NCBI RefSeq assembly: GCF_023336755.1
Contig: NZ_JALZWP010000001.1
Location: 327,959-391,958, forward strand
DNA length: 64,000 nt
Origin: Roseinatronobacter domitianus
GTDB lineage: Bacteria; Pseudomonadota; Alphaproteobacteria; Rhodobacterales; Rhodobacteraceae
Reading direction: 5' to 3'
In this document: positions 36,566 to 46,240 of the stretch, one piece after another
Position numbering within the stretch: position 1 is the first letter of the stretch
Layout of the letters: each line of letters opens with the position of its first letter
Notes under the pieces: generated by a model
Databases searched by the model: none
The model's input: only the letters and a program-made list of their open reading frames with translations
Told to the model about the DNA's origin: nothing
Translations under genes and position numbers: made by a program

Positions 36566-36595
36566 TTGCATGACAGTTTGTCGCAGCCCTATCCT
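36566..36595 (+). promoter_or_regulatory. Promoter with dyad operator before DUF2189 gene 2
   Basis: TTGCAT (36566-36571) and TATCCT (36590-36595) are spaced by 18 bases with the dyad GACA-GTT-TGTC (36572-36582) between, followed by GCAG and CTATC as in the promoter of copy 1. Confidence 0.5.
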
Positions 36596-36614
36596 TCCCG
36601 AAGGAGGACCAACC

Positions 36615-37391
36615 ATGCCAGACAACATTACCGCCGTCGTGCCGCCATCCGAAATTCCGGAACCGCGGAGCATCTCCACACGCGACATCGCAGAAGTGTT
36701 GCGCGCTGGCCTGACCGATTTCAGACGCGCGCCCATGTTCGGTTTGGTGTTTTCCAGCGTATATGTGCTTGGTGGCCTTGTGCTGTATGCCGTGTTCATG
36801 GCCTCTGGTCAAAGCTGGTGGTTCATCCCGGTTGCGGTTGGGTTTCCGCTTTTGGCACCTTTTGCGGCCACCGGCCTTTACGAGGTCAGCCGCAGGTTGG
36901 AAAGTGGCGCGCCGCTTGACTGGTCCGGCATCCTTGGCTGTGTTTTTGCGCAGAAGGATCGGCAGGTGCCGTCGATGGCCATGGTCATCATGCTGGCGTT
37001 CATGTTCTGGGTTTTTGTGGCGCATACGACCTTCGCGCTGTTTTTCGGTTTGCAACCCATCACCAGTTCGACCGCCGATATGCTGTTCAGCAGCACCGGT
37101 CTGACCATGCTTGCGGTGGGCGGGGTTGTCGGCGGCGGCATGGCGGCGATCATGTTCGCGCTGACGGTGGTCAGCCTGCCTTTGTTGCTGGACCGTGAGG
37201 TTGATTTTATCACCGCGATGATAACTTCGGTGCGCGTGGTCATGACCAATATCGTGCCGATGGCGATTTGGGCTGCGATCATCGCAGCGCTGCTGTTCGT
37301 CGCGATGCTGCCTGCTTTCTTGGGGCTGTTTTTGGCCCTGCCGGTGCTTGGCCACGCGACATGGCACCTCTATCGGCGCGTTTTGCCCTGA
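36615..37391 (+). CDS. DUF2189 integral membrane protein, copy 2
   Basis: The protein has 258 residues and is a paralog of the previous gene: DVAEVLRAGLTDFRRAPMFGL-like start (IAEVLRAGLTDFRRAPMFGL here), VGFPLLAPFAATGLYEVSRR, DREVDFITAMITSVRVV and LPVLGHATWHLYRRVLP line up with copy 1. About six membrane helices. The ribosome site AAGGAGG is perfect, stronger than that of copy 1, suggesting a higher yield. Function unknown. Divergence between the copies is well beyond recent duplication. Confidence 0.87.
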   Translation: MPDNITAVVPPSEIPEPRSISTRDIAEVLRAGLTDFRRAPMFGLVFSSVYVLGGLVLYAVFMASGQSWWFIPVAVGFPLLAPFAATGLYEVSRRLESGAPLDWSGILGCVFAQKDRQVPSMAMVIMLAFMFWVFVAHTTFALFFGLQPITSSTADMLFSSTGLTMLAVGGVVGGGMAAIMFALTVVSLPLLLDREVDFITAMITSVRVVMTNIVPMAIWAAIIAALLFVAMLPAFLGLFLALPVLGHATWHLYRRVLP

Positions 37392-37399
37392 CAGGGCTT

Positions 37400-37457
37400 G
37401 GCCGACATTGAAACGATTCGGCCAATTCTGGCCGATAGGTTCCAATTTTGAAACGAT
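37400..37457. repeat. Repeat-rich control region before the Hint protein gene
   Basis: TTGAAACGAT occurs at 37408-37417 and 37448-37457, exactly 40 bp apart. Between them lies the perfect dyad CGGCCA-ATTC-TGGCCG (37419-37434). GGCCGA at 37400-37405 also pairs with TCGGCC at 37418-37423. The layout resembles a multi-site operator. Confidence 0.5.
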
Positions 37458-37645
37458 CCATGCCGTCTGGGCGCGAAAAACTGCCTGTCGTCATATTTCT
37501 GCCTTTTTTTATTGGCAGCGTGAAAACCTGATGTGTTATGGCTTGGAACGTGTGTGGGGGTGAGCGGCCCGTGCGTGTTGAAGCGGGTCATCGCACCGGT
37601 TTCAAAGCGCACGCAAGGTCGCGCAGCCGATTGTGAGGTGGGAAT

Positions 37646-38725
37646 ATGCCTGAAGTAATTACGAACGATCTGATTGTATTGTCCGGGGCTGGGGTGGATG
37701 CCGCCAGTTTTGGTGACACCTATACACACGATGTTGATCCGGCCGTAACCGAGCTGACTGAAATCCTGGACGACGTGACGTTCACGACTCCCGACGGCAC
37801 GGCGCCCGATTTGATCGTGCTCGGTTCGACATTGACCATCGACGGCATCGAATATGAAATGGTCGAAGCCTATAGTTTCTGGGGTGAATTCACCAAGGTT
37901 GACCCGGCCACCGGCGACACGTTCACCGATGGTGGCCAGACCACGGCGTTTACGCTGCGGGATACCTCGGGGAATGAGCTGAATATCATCTCGCCCAGTG
38001 ACAGTTTCACGGCCGATCCAGCCCAATGGACGCCCGGTCTGATTACCGAAATCCGCATCGCATCGGACCCGTTCCCAACGGATGTGATTGGTGAAGATGA
38101 CGACGGCAACAAATTGGCAACCGATGACGACATCGAATTTGCCTGTTTTGTGGCCGGGTCGTTGGTCGACACCGACCAAGGGCCAAAGCCTGTGGAACAG
38201 ATCGCGGTTGGCGATCTGGTTCTGACGCGCGACAATGGGTATCAGACCGTAAAATGGGTTGGGAACCATGCCCAGACCCCAGCTTCTTTTGCGGCACGGC
38301 CCGATTTGGCCGCCGTTCTGGTCGGCAAGGGCGCCTTGGGCGGTGATCTGCCCGAACGCGACATGCGGGTGTCGCCATGGCACCGCCTGTTGATCTGTGG
38401 CCAGCGCGCCGAACTTATGTTTGGCGAGTATGAAGTGCTCGTGCCCGCAGTCCACCTAGTTGGTCAGCCGGGCATCATCCGCGAAACCGCGCCACAGACC
38501 TATATTCATCTCATGTTTGACGACCACCAGATCATCCGCGCCGATGGTGCCTGGAGCGAAAGTTTCCAGCCGGGGGCCAAGACATTGGCAGGGATCGGGG
38601 CTGCACAGCTCGATGAATTGCTCACGCTTTTCCCGGAACTTGCAGATCAATCCGGTCAGGAGAATTATGTCTCCGCCCGTTTGTCGTTGAAAGAGCATGA
38701 GGCGCGCGCGTTGCTCGCTGCCTGA
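37646..38725 (+). CDS. Hint-domain protein
   Basis: The protein has 359 residues. Residues 1-165 are acidic, Thr-rich and repetitive-looking, with no signal peptide. At about 168 begins a Hint (hedgehog/intein) domain of the Hint_2 type: CFVAGSLVDTDQGPKPVEQI, AVGDLVLTRDNGYQTVKWVG, then MRVSPWHRLLI and YIHLMFDDHQIIRADGAWSE. Such domains can self-cleave, with the first cysteine as nucleophile. Rhodobacteraceae carry many; some end RTX-like secreted proteins. No secretion genes lie nearby. Cleavage and export are inferred only. A repeat-rich control region and a terminator frame the gene. Confidence 0.85.
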   Translation: MPEVITNDLIVLSGAGVDAASFGDTYTHDVDPAVTELTEILDDVTFTTPDGTAPDLIVLGSTLTIDGIEYEMVEAYSFWGEFTKVDPATGDTFTDGGQTTAFTLRDTSGNELNIISPSDSFTADPAQWTPGLITEIRIASDPFPTDVIGEDDDGNKLATDDDIEFACFVAGSLVDTDQGPKPVEQIAVGDLVLTRDNGYQTVKWVGNHAQTPASFAARPDLAAVLVGKGALGGDLPERDMRVSPWHRLLICGQRAELMFGEYEVLVPAVHLVGQPGIIRETAPQTYIHLMFDDHQIIRADGAWSESFQPGAKTLAGIGAAQLDELLTLFPELADQSGQENYVSARLSLKEHEARALLAA

Positions 38726-38763
38726 TCTTTGGCTGCAAAGCCTGACCCGGCTTCGACCCAGTA

Positions 38764-38788
38764 AACCTCGCTGCATAGGCGGGGTTTT
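38764..38788 (+). terminator. Rho-independent terminator of the Hint gene
   Basis: AACCTCGC (38764-38771) pairs with GCGGGGTT (38779-38786), one G-U pair, then TT. A smaller AAGCC/GGCTT hairpin lies just before, at 38739-38754. Confidence 0.72.
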
Positions 38789-38900
38789 CTGCTTTCTGAC
38801 ACTCTGACCGCCAGAAGTCTGGTCCATATCTACCTGTCTGAGGGGTGGACACTTCCGGGTAGGCAAGGCAATCTGGCTAAAATAGTCGAAGGATTCCATC

Positions 38901-39341
38901 ATGCCTGCACAAACCCAGCGTGGCGCCCTGATAACGCTGTTCGCGGTGGTTGGCTGTCTGTGGTTCGGGTTGCATGCGATCGAATATGTCGCCGCCCGCT
39001 ACGCACCTTTGTCAGCGATCTTTTCCATGCCAGAGGGTTACGGTCTTGCCGCATTGCTGGCAATGGTCCCCGCATGGGCGTCCGGGGCAATTGGCGCGAC
39101 AGTCTGGATTGGGTTGCTTGGGTCGGTCTTGCTGTTGTTGCGCGACCGCGCTGCGGTGATTGTGCTGGCGGTCGCCTTTCTGGCCGCGCTGGTGTCCCTG
39201 GTTTGGGGCGTGATGGCGTTGTCAGACGGAATGGGCACGCTGGGCGGTGTCGATGTGGTGCAGTTTACCGGCGCGCAAGTTGCGGTGGCCTTTGGCTGCT
39301 GGCTTTATGCGCGCCTGTCAAAGCAAGTTGGCACCCTCTGA
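38901..39341 (+). CDS. Small integral membrane protein of unknown function
   Basis: The protein has 146 residues with four predicted helices (about 9-30, 45-70, 72-105, 118-140). It starts MPAQTQRGALITLFAVVGCLW and ends YARLSKQVGTL. I see no charged or catalytic motif inside the membrane. It stands between the Hint gene terminator and cysK, in the same direction, with no coupling to either. No function can be assigned. Confidence 0.7.
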   Translation: MPAQTQRGALITLFAVVGCLWFGLHAIEYVAARYAPLSAIFSMPEGYGLAALLAMVPAWASGAIGATVWIGLLGSVLLLLRDRAAVIVLAVAFLAALVSLVWGVMALSDGMGTLGGVDVVQFTGAQVAVAFGCWLYARLSKQVGTL

Positions 39342-39419
39342 CCCTGCGTCTTATCTGCCATTGAAATCACGCCGGGGTCGAAGATCCCGGCGCAGTCCGT
39401 GTTCAAACTGGAGCAAGCG

Positions 39420-40454
39420 ATGTCAATCCGGTCCAACCTCGCCGACGCTATCGGCAACACCCCCCTGATCCGGCTCAACAAGGTCAGCGATGCAACCGGC
39501 TGCACCATTCTGGGCAAGGCAGAATTTCTGAACCCCGGCCAGTCGGTAAAGGACCGCGCGGCCCTTTACATCATCCGCGATGCGGTTGCGCGCGGAGCAC
39601 TGAAACCGGGCGGCACAATTGTTGAAGGGACGGCGGGCAATACCGGGATCGGCCTTGCGCTTGTTGGCGCGTCGATGGGGTTTCGCACCGTTATCGTCAT
39701 TCCTGAAACCCAAAGTCAGGAAAAGAAAGACATGCTGCGCTTGGCGGGCGCACAACTGGTAGAGGTTCCGGCCGTTCCCTACAAAAACCCGAACAATTAT
39801 GTAAAATATTCCGGGCGTTTGGCGGCAGAGCTTGCCAAGACCGAAGCCAATGGCGCGATCTGGGCCAACCAGTTCGACAATATCGCCAACCGACAGGCAC
39901 ATATCGAAACCACTGGCCCCGAAGTCTGGGAGCAAACCGGCGGCGCGGCAGATGGGTTCATTTGCGCGGTTGGGTCTGGCGGCACGCTGGCCGGTGTTGG
40001 CGCCGCGCTTCAGCCCAAGGGGGTCAAGGTCGGGCTTGCCGATCCGGAAGGCGCGGGGCTGTTCAAACTGTATACCGGGCAGGATAATCCGGGCGATTCG
40101 ATTACCGAAGGAATCGGACAAGGCCGCATCACCGCCAATCTGGAAGGGTTCACACCCGATTTCAGCGTCCGCGTTCCCGATAGCGAAGCCCTGCCATATG
40201 TGTTTGACCTGCTGGCGGAAGAAGGCCTGTGCCTTGGTGGGTCTTCCGGGGTAAATATCGCCGGGGCCGTTCGCATGGCCCGCCATATGGGGCCGGGTCA
40301 CACCATCGTGACCATCCTGTGCGATTACGGCACGCGCTACCAGTCGAAGCTCTATAACCCAGAGTTTTTGCGCGCCAAAGAGCTTCCGGTGCCAGGCTGG
40401 CTTGACCGGCCTGCGCCCGCTCTGCCCGATGTTTCATCGAAGGAAACCAGCTAA
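39420..40454 (+). CDS. cysK: Cysteine synthase A (O-acetylserine sulfhydrylase)
   Basis: The protein has 344 residues. It makes cysteine from O-acetylserine and sulfide with PLP on K44 in NPGQSVKDRAALY. The phosphate loop GTAGNTGIGLAL and the end loop GGSSGVNIAGAV are present. It is about 20 residues longer than E. coli CysK, with an extra tail GWLDRPAPALPDVSSKETS typical of the alphaproteobacterial group. ATG at 39420 follows CTGGAGCAAGCG. The mechanosensitive channel gene starts 3 bases after its stop, so they share a transcript. Confidence 0.92.
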   Translation: MSIRSNLADAIGNTPLIRLNKVSDATGCTILGKAEFLNPGQSVKDRAALYIIRDAVARGALKPGGTIVEGTAGNTGIGLALVGASMGFRTVIVIPETQSQEKKDMLRLAGAQLVEVPAVPYKNPNNYVKYSGRLAAELAKTEANGAIWANQFDNIANRQAHIETTGPEVWEQTGGAADGFICAVGSGGTLAGVGAALQPKGVKVGLADPEGAGLFKLYTGQDNPGDSITEGIGQGRITANLEGFTPDFSVRVPDSEALPYVFDLLAEEGLCLGGSSGVNIAGAVRMARHMGPGHTIVTILCDYGTRYQSKLYNPEFLRAKELPVPGWLDRPAPALPDVSSKETS

Positions 40455-40457
40455 CTC

Positions 40458-42941
40458 ATGCGCTGTGTGCAAACCCTTTTGACCATCCTGCTTCTGGCGC
40501 TGTTGCCTTTCGGGGCGACCGCTCAGACCGTCGAGGCGCCCGCAGCTCCGTCCCTTGGCAGCACGGAAATCGGGCCGCCGGATTATAGCGCGTGGAACAC
40601 GCGCGCCAATGCAATAGAGGCGGAACTGGAGCAGTCCGATCTGACTGTTGAGCGGATTGAGTCCCTGCGCAGCGAGTTGGTGGCGTATCGCACCCGCTTC
40701 CAAGAGGCGCGTAATGTCAACGCTCCCCGCATCGATAGCTTGCGTGCCCAGATGGAAGCGCTTGGCGCCCCACCCGAAGACCCGTCTAACGAGGCACCGG
40801 AAATCGCAGAGCGGCGCGCAGCACTGGCGGCTGAAATGGCCACGTTGCAAGCTCCGCGCGCAGCGGCGCAAGAAGCCTTCAGCCGGGCGGATGCGCTTGT
40901 GCGGCGCGTTGACGCGCTTTTGCGCGCACGTCAGGCCGATGTTTTGCTTGCGGTCGAACCTTACCCTTGGAACCCGTCCAACTGGATACTGGCGGCAACG
41001 AGTGTGATCGATGCCTCGAGCATTTTGGTGCAAGAGTTCAGCAACACGGTGAACAGCCAGTTGCGTATGCGACAACTGCGCGAGAACCTACCGGTGATTA
41101 TCGGGCTGTTGGTGTTCGGTGTGTTCATCCTGTTGCGTGGGCGCGCTTGGATCGAACGGCTTGTTCTGGCCATGCGTAACGGTGTCATCGGCACACGGGC
41201 GCTGGTAAATTCGCCCAAGGGACAGCGGCTTTTTGGCCTTGTTCTGTCCTTTAGCCAAGTCATCGTTCCCAGCCTTGCGGTTATGGCGCTGTATATTGCC
41301 GCCGAAACCACCACGCTGCTGGGCGAACGCGGCGGGGCGCTGGCAGAGGCCATCGCGCGGCTGGGCATCGTCTATTTTGTTGCGCGTTGGATCGGGCTGT
41401 GGCTGTTCCCGTCTTCGGACAACCTGTATTCGCCGCTTCTTCTAAGCGATGGGCAGCGCACGCAGGGCCGCGTTCTGGTTAACCTTCTGGGGCTGCTTGT
41501 CGGGCTGTATGGTGTGGCCCTGGCGGCCATCGGGGGCGACCGCGCGCCTGCGGCGGCGGTCTCTGTCATTGCGTTCCCGCTTACTGTGCTGACGGCGATT
41601 GCGCTGTTTCGGCTTGGGCAATTGTTCATCCGACATGCCAAGGCCAACGCGGCCTCGGAGCAGGATACCGCGTTCAAAGACCGCGCGATCGGCCTTGTTG
41701 GGCGTGCCACCTTGCTAATTTCCGTGGCCGCCCCTGTGCTGGCTGCGCTTGGATACCGCAACGCGGCAGAAGCGCTGATTGGTCCGACCATAGAGTCGGT
41801 GGCGCTGTTTGCGGTGTTGCTGCTTCTGCTGCGCCTGATTGAAGATATCTACGACCTGGCCACAAAGCGCCGCGATGACGCGCCCGAACCGCTCGTGCCG
41901 GCACTTCTGGGCTTTGTTTTGACCATTGCTTCTTTGCCGCTGTTTGCGCTGATATGGGGCGTGCGCGGCACCGAGATTACCGAGTTCTTCGGCTTGTTGT
42001 TGCAAGGCTTCCAGATCGGGGAAACCCGGATCGCGCCCAGTGCGCTTTTGGTGCTGCTGGTGGTCTTCGCCATCGGGTATTACATCACCCGGCTGTTGCA
42101 AGGGGCGCTTGGCGCAACGGTGTTGCCGAAAACCCGCATCGACAAGGGCGGGCAAAAGGCGATCATATCGGGCACCGGTTATGTTGGTATCTTTGTGGCC
42201 GCGCTGGTGGCGGTGTCGACCGCCGGGATTGACCTTTCTGGTCTGGCCATTGTCGCAGGTGCGTTGTCGGTCGGTATCGGCTTTGGGTTGCAGACCATCG
42301 TGTCGAACTTCATCTCTGGGCTGATCTTGCTGATAGAGCGGCCCATTGCAGAGGGCGACTGGATCGAGGTCGGGCCAACCATGGGCACGGTGCGCTCTAT
42401 CTCGGTCCGTTCAACGACCATCGAAACCTTCGACCGAACCGATGTTATCGTGCCCAACACCGACCTGATTGCGGGATCGGTCACGAACTGGACACGCTAC
42501 AACATGACCGGGCGCATAATCGTGCCTGTGGGCGTGGCTTACGGCACCGACACGCGGCGGGTGGAGCGTATTCTGCAAGAGATCGGCGATGCGCAACCTT
42601 TGGCCCTGCTGGACCCTGCGCCAAGCGTGGTGTTCACGGATTTCGGGGCAGATGCGCTGATGTTCGAACTGCGCATGGTGCTCAGCGATGTCAACCTTGG
42701 TCTATCTGTCCGCACCGAGATCCGACACCAGATTGCCGAGCGTTTCGCGCAAGAAGGAATCGAGATACCTTTTGCACAGCGCGATATCTGGTTGCGCAAT
42801 CCTGAAGTTCTGAGGCCCGATCATCGCCCCGACTTGCCCGAAAAGCAACGAGAGGATGGTGCCGAGAAGGTTGCCATGTTGCGGCGCGACGAGCCTATCA
42901 CCGACGATCATGACGGGGCGGCGGATGGCGACGGGCGCTAG
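40458..42941 (+). CDS. Large MscS-family mechanosensitive channel with DUF3772 domain
   Basis: The protein has 827 residues: signal peptide (about 1-22), periplasmic coiled-coil DUF3772 domain (about 40-160, AELEQSDLTVERIESLRSEL), then about ten membrane helices and a C-terminal MscS core with the pore helix GLAIVAGALSVGIGFGLQTI followed by NFISGLILLIERPI and the beta domain. It is an MscK/YbiO-like channel that opens on osmotic downshock. The last 35 residues are charged and disordered. It is tied to cysK by close spacing, perhaps by chance. Confidence 0.9.
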   Translation: MRCVQTLLTILLLALLPFGATAQTVEAPAAPSLGSTEIGPPDYSAWNTRANAIEAELEQSDLTVERIESLRSELVAYRTRFQEARNVNAPRIDSLRAQMEALGAPPEDPSNEAPEIAERRAALAAEMATLQAPRAAAQEAFSRADALVRRVDALLRARQADVLLAVEPYPWNPSNWILAATSVIDASSILVQEFSNTVNSQLRMRQLRENLPVIIGLLVFGVFILLRGRAWIERLVLAMRNGVIGTRALVNSPKGQRLFGLVLSFSQVIVPSLAVMALYIAAETTTLLGERGGALAEAIARLGIVYFVARWIGLWLFPSSDNLYSPLLLSDGQRTQGRVLVNLLGLLVGLYGVALAAIGGDRAPAAAVSVIAFPLTVLTAIALFRLGQLFIRHAKANAASEQDTAFKDRAIGLVGRATLLISVAAPVLAALGYRNAAEALIGPTIESVALFAVLLLLLRLIEDIYDLATKRRDDAPEPLVPALLGFVLTIASLPLFALIWGVRGTEITEFFGLLLQGFQIGETRIAPSALLVLLVVFAIGYYITRLLQGALGATVLPKTRIDKGGQKAIISGTGYVGIFVAALVAVSTAGIDLSGLAIVAGALSVGIGFGLQTIVSNFISGLILLIERPIAEGDWIEVGPTMGTVRSISVRSTTIETFDRTDVIVPNTDLIAGSVTNWTRYNMTGRIIVPVGVAYGTDTRRVERILQEIGDAQPLALLDPAPSVVFTDFGADALMFELRMVLSDVNLGLSVRTEIRHQIAERFAQEGIEIPFAQRDIWLRNPEVLRPDHRPDLPEKQREDGAEKVAMLRRDEPITDDHDGAADGDGR

Positions 42942-42944
42942 GCG

Positions 42945-43709
42945 CTAGCGCAACCACGGATTCCGGCGGCGACCCGCTGCCGGAATATCGGTTTTTATCA
43001 GGGTATACTGCGCCTCTGGGTGCGGCGGGTGGCCGTGATTTTGCGCCCACAAATTCCGTCCGCCGCGCCGCAGCCATAACGGTAGCGCAAAAATGACCCC
43101 CGCGACGAAACCGCCGATATGCGCCCAGTAAGCAACCCCGTCATCGGACGCGGTGGGACCAAGCCCGGCAAAAACCTGCATCCCGAACCAGCCGCCCAGA
43201 ACCAGCCAGGCGGGGATTGGAATAATGCGGAAATAAATCAGCAGAAACAGGAACATGTCGATCCGCGCGCGCGGATAGAACAACAAGTATCCGCCCAGAA
43301 CACCGGCAATCGCCCCCGAGGCGCCGACCATGGGGACAAAGGAATTCGGTTCGAACATGTATTGGGTCAGCCCAGCCGCAACGCCGCAAGCCAAGTAGAA
43401 GGCCAGAAAGGGAAGATGCCCCCATTCTTCTTCCATGTTGTCGCCGTAGATCCACAGGAACAGCATGTTGAATGCAAGATGCATGATCCCGCCATGCAGA
43501 AATTGGTGGGTCAGCAGCGTGTCGTAACCCGTGCCGGAACTCAGGACGGCAGGCACCATACCCCACCCCATGAACAGGCGCATGAGCGCCGCCTCATTGG
43601 CGAACAGGCCGTAATAGCTGATGAAGATCAGGATATTTGTGGCAAGCAGGGCGTATGTAACATAGGCACGTTTGCCACTTGGGTTATGGTCACGCACCGG
43701 AATCAGCAT
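42945..43709 (-). CDS. Rhomboid-family intramembrane serine protease
   Basis: The protein has 254 residues with about six helices. The catalytic dyad is S131 in MVGASGAIAG and H197 in YWAHIGGFVAG; HGGIMHLAFNMLFLWI on helix 2 supplies the oxyanion side. It cuts helices of membrane proteins within the bilayer. The start MLIPVRDHNPSGKRAYVTY, with the frame open further, is the family-typical one (ATG at 43709). It follows clpA on the same strand with 64 bases between and ends just 4 bases from the convergent channel gene. Confidence 0.9.
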   Translation of the reverse strand: MLIPVRDHNPSGKRAYVTYALLATNILIFISYYGLFANEAALMRLFMGWGMVPAVLSSGTGYDTLLTHQFLHGGIMHLAFNMLFLWIYGDNMEEEWGHLPFLAFYLACGVAAGLTQYMFEPNSFVPMVGASGAIAGVLGGYLLFYPRARIDMFLFLLIYFRIIPIPAWLVLGGWFGMQVFAGLGPTASDDGVAYWAHIGGFVAGVIFALPLWLRRGGRNLWAQNHGHPPHPEAQYTLIKTDIPAAGRRRNPWLR

Positions 43710-43734
43710 GGCAACCCCGGTCTGTGAAGAACAC

Positions 43735-43767
43735 CCCGGCCCGCGCGGGCATTGCACGCAGGCCGGG
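43735..43767 (-). terminator. Hairpin between clpA and the rhomboid gene
   Basis: CCCGGCC (43735-43741) pairs with GGCCGGG (43761-43767). Only a short T-rich stretch follows on the minus strand, so termination is probably partial. Confidence 0.4.
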
Positions 43768-43773
43768 ACAAGG

Positions 43774-46092
43774 TCAGTCCGCCGTCAGAAGGGGCGGCTT
43801 GTTTCCGGTGATACGCTTGGCATCCGGGCCGCCGATATCAAGCACCAGCTTGCCATCGCGCAGGCGAACATGAACCACACCACCCTTCGACAGCTTGCCA
43901 AACAACAACTCTTCGGCCAGCGGCTTTTTGATATGCTCCTGGATAACGCGACCCAGCGGGCGCGCGCCCATCTTGTCGTCATACCCCTGTTCGCCCAGCC
44001 AATGCGCGGCCTCTTCCGACAGGTCAATCGTGACATTGCGGTCCAGAAGTTGTGCTTCCAGTTGCAGCACGAATTTTTCGACAACCTGCATGATGATGCT
44101 GCGCCCCAGCGGCGCAAAGCTGATAACCGCATCCAGACGGTTGCGGAATTCGGGCGTGAATGTCCGCTCGATCGCGGCGGTATCCTCGCCCTCGCGCCGG
44201 TCGCGCCCAAAACCGATGGCCGCCTTGGCCTGTTCCGCAGCACCCGCGTTCGAGGTCATGATAAGGATCACGTTGCGGAAATTGACGGTGCGACCGTTAT
44301 GGTCGGTCAACTGCCCATGATCCATGACCTGAAGCAGGATGTTGTAGACATCCGGATGAGCTTTCTCCATCTCATCCAGCAGCAGCACGCAATGCGGATG
44401 TTGGTCGACCCCGTCGGTCAGCAGGCCGCCCTGATCGAAACCGACATACCCCGGAGGTGCGCCGATCAGGCGGGAAACGGCGTGTTTCTCCATGTATTCC
44501 GACATGTCGAAGCGCAGCAATTCTACGCCCAGAATATCTGCCAATTGCTTGGCGACCTCTGTTTTGCCAACGCCGGTCGGCCCCGCGAACAGGTAGTTGC
44601 CGATGGGTTTTTCCGGTTCCCGAAGCCCCGCCCGCGACAGCTTGATAGCCGAGGACAGCGCGTCGATGGCCGGGTCTTGGCCGAACACCACCCGCTTGAG
44701 TGAGCGTTCCAGATCGCGCAGCACCTCTGCATCGTCCTTGGAGACGCTTTTTGGTGGGATGCGGGCGATCTTGGCGACCACGGCTTCAATCTCTTTTGGA
44801 GAGATTGTCTTGCGCCGTTTGGATTCGGCCAGCAGATGCTGGGCGGCACCGGCCTCGTCGATGACGTCGATCGCCTTGTCGGGCAGTTTGCGGTCATTGA
44901 TATAGCGCGCCGACAGTTCCACCGCCGTCTTGATCGCGTCATTGGTGTAGCGAATATCATGATGCGATTCGAAATGCGGCTTCAGTCCCATCAGGATCTT
45001 GATGGTGTCTTCAACCGTCGGCTCGTTCACGTCAATCTTCTGGAAGCGCCGCGAGAGTGCGCGGTCCTTTTCGAAGTGCTGCCGGAATTCCTTGTAAGTG
45101 GTGGAGCCCATGCAGCGTAGTTTGCCGCCCTGCAACGCAGGTTTCAGCAGGTTGGACGCATCCATCGCACCACCCGATGTGGCACCCGCACCGATGACGG
45201 TGTGGATTTCGTCGATGAACAGCACCGCGTCGGGGTGGTCTTCCAGCTCTTGCACAACGGCTTTCAGCCGTTCCTCGAAATCGCCCCGGTAACGGGTGCC
45301 GGCCAACAAAGACCCCATGTCGAGCGAGAAAATGGTCGAGCCAGAGAGCACGTCCGGTGTTTCACCTTCGACGATCTTCTTGGCAAGACCTTCGGCAATT
45401 GCGGTTTTGCCCACGCCCGGATCGCCCACCAGAAGCGGGTTGTTCTTGCGGCGGCGGCACAGCACCTGAATGCAGCGTTCCACTTCGGATGCGCGCCCGA
45501 TCAGCGGGTCGACATCGCCCGCGCGGGCTTTCTTGTTCAGGTCCACGCAATATTTGCCAAGCGCGGTTTCCTTGGTCTTTTCTTCGCTTTTGGCTTGTTC
45601 GGCCTGCTCTTCTTCGGCGCCCGACACGGGCCGCTCTTCGCTGAACTGGCTATTTTTGGCAACGCCGTGAGCAATGAAATTCACCGCGTCATAGCGCGTC
45701 ATGTCCTGCTCTTGCAGGAAATATGCCGCGTTGGATTCGCGTTCGGCAAAGATGGCAACCAGCACGTTTGCGCCCGTTACTTCGTTGCGGCCAGAGCTTT
45801 GCACATGGATCGCGGCGCGCTGGATGACGCGCTGGAAGGCCGCGGTCGGAACCGCTTCGGACCCTTCGACATCGGTCACAAGCGACGCAAGCTCTTCCTC
45901 GATGAATTCGAGCAAGGTGCCGCGCAAGCTGTCAAGATCGACGTTGCAAGCCTGCATCACGCGCTTTGCATCCGGCTCGTCAATGAGTGACAAGAGCAGA
46001 TGTTCCAGCGTTGCGAATTCGTGCCGCCGGGCATTGGCCAAGGCCAAGGCACCGTGGATGGATTGCTCCAGAGTAGTTGAGAATGATGGCAC
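43774..46092 (-). CDS. clpA: ATP-dependent Clp protease ATP-binding subunit ClpA
   Basis: The protein has 772 residues from GTG at 46092, which follows CAGGAG and gives the family start [20 protein letters not shown]. An ATG further up at 46143 would add 17 unusual residues. It has a ClpN repeat domain (1-140), then two AAA+ modules with Walker A loops GDPGVGKTA and GPTGVGKTE, and the ClpP loop. It unfolds proteins and feeds ClpP; with ClpS it handles N-degron substrates. Neither clpS nor clpP is beside it here. Confidence 0.94.
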   Translation of the reverse strand: MPSFSTTLEQSIHGALALANARRHEFATLEHLLLSLIDEPDAKRVMQACNVDLDSLRGTLLEFIEEELASLVTDVEGSEAVPTAAFQRVIQRAAIHVQSSGRNEVTGANVLVAIFAERESNAAYFLQEQDMTRYDAVNFIAHGVAKNSQFSEERPVSGAEEEQAEQAKSEEKTKETALGKYCVDLNKKARAGDVDPLIGRASEVERCIQVLCRRRKNNPLLVGDPGVGKTAIAEGLAKKIVEGETPDVLSGSTIFSLDMGSLLAGTRYRGDFEERLKAVVQELEDHPDAVLFIDEIHTVIGAGATSGGAMDASNLLKPALQGGKLRCMGSTTYKEFRQHFEKDRALSRRFQKIDVNEPTVEDTIKILMGLKPHFESHHDIRYTNDAIKTAVELSARYINDRKLPDKAIDVIDEAGAAQHLLAESKRRKTISPKEIEAVVAKIARIPPKSVSKDDAEVLRDLERSLKRVVFGQDPAIDALSSAIKLSRAGLREPEKPIGNYLFAGPTGVGKTEVAKQLADILGVELLRFDMSEYMEKHAVSRLIGAPPGYVGFDQGGLLTDGVDQHPHCVLLLDEMEKAHPDVYNILLQVMDHGQLTDHNGRTVNFRNVILIMTSNAGAAEQAKAAIGFGRDRREGEDTAAIERTFTPEFRNRLDAVISFAPLGRSIIMQVVEKFVLQLEAQLLDRNVTIDLSEEAAHWLGEQGYDDKMGARPLGRVIQEHIKKPLAEELLFGKLSKGGVVHVRLRDGKLVLDIGGPDAKRITGNKPPLLTAD

Positions 46093-46240
46093 GTCAGACG
46101 CTCCTGTTTCCTGGATGGCTGCGGGTTGGACCCGTTTCGCCATGTTCGCCTCATAGTGTTAAACTTCGGTTTTATTCACCATCCTTCAAGTGTTTTTTTA
46201 GACAATCGTCGATGTGGCCCTGGTTCCGGGGTAAAAATAA

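Noticed and set aside
36592-36605. TCCTT/AAGGA hairpin over the ribosome site of DUF2189 copy 2
   Set aside because: Its left arm also lies at the predicted -10, before the expected transcription start, and the stem is only five pairs.
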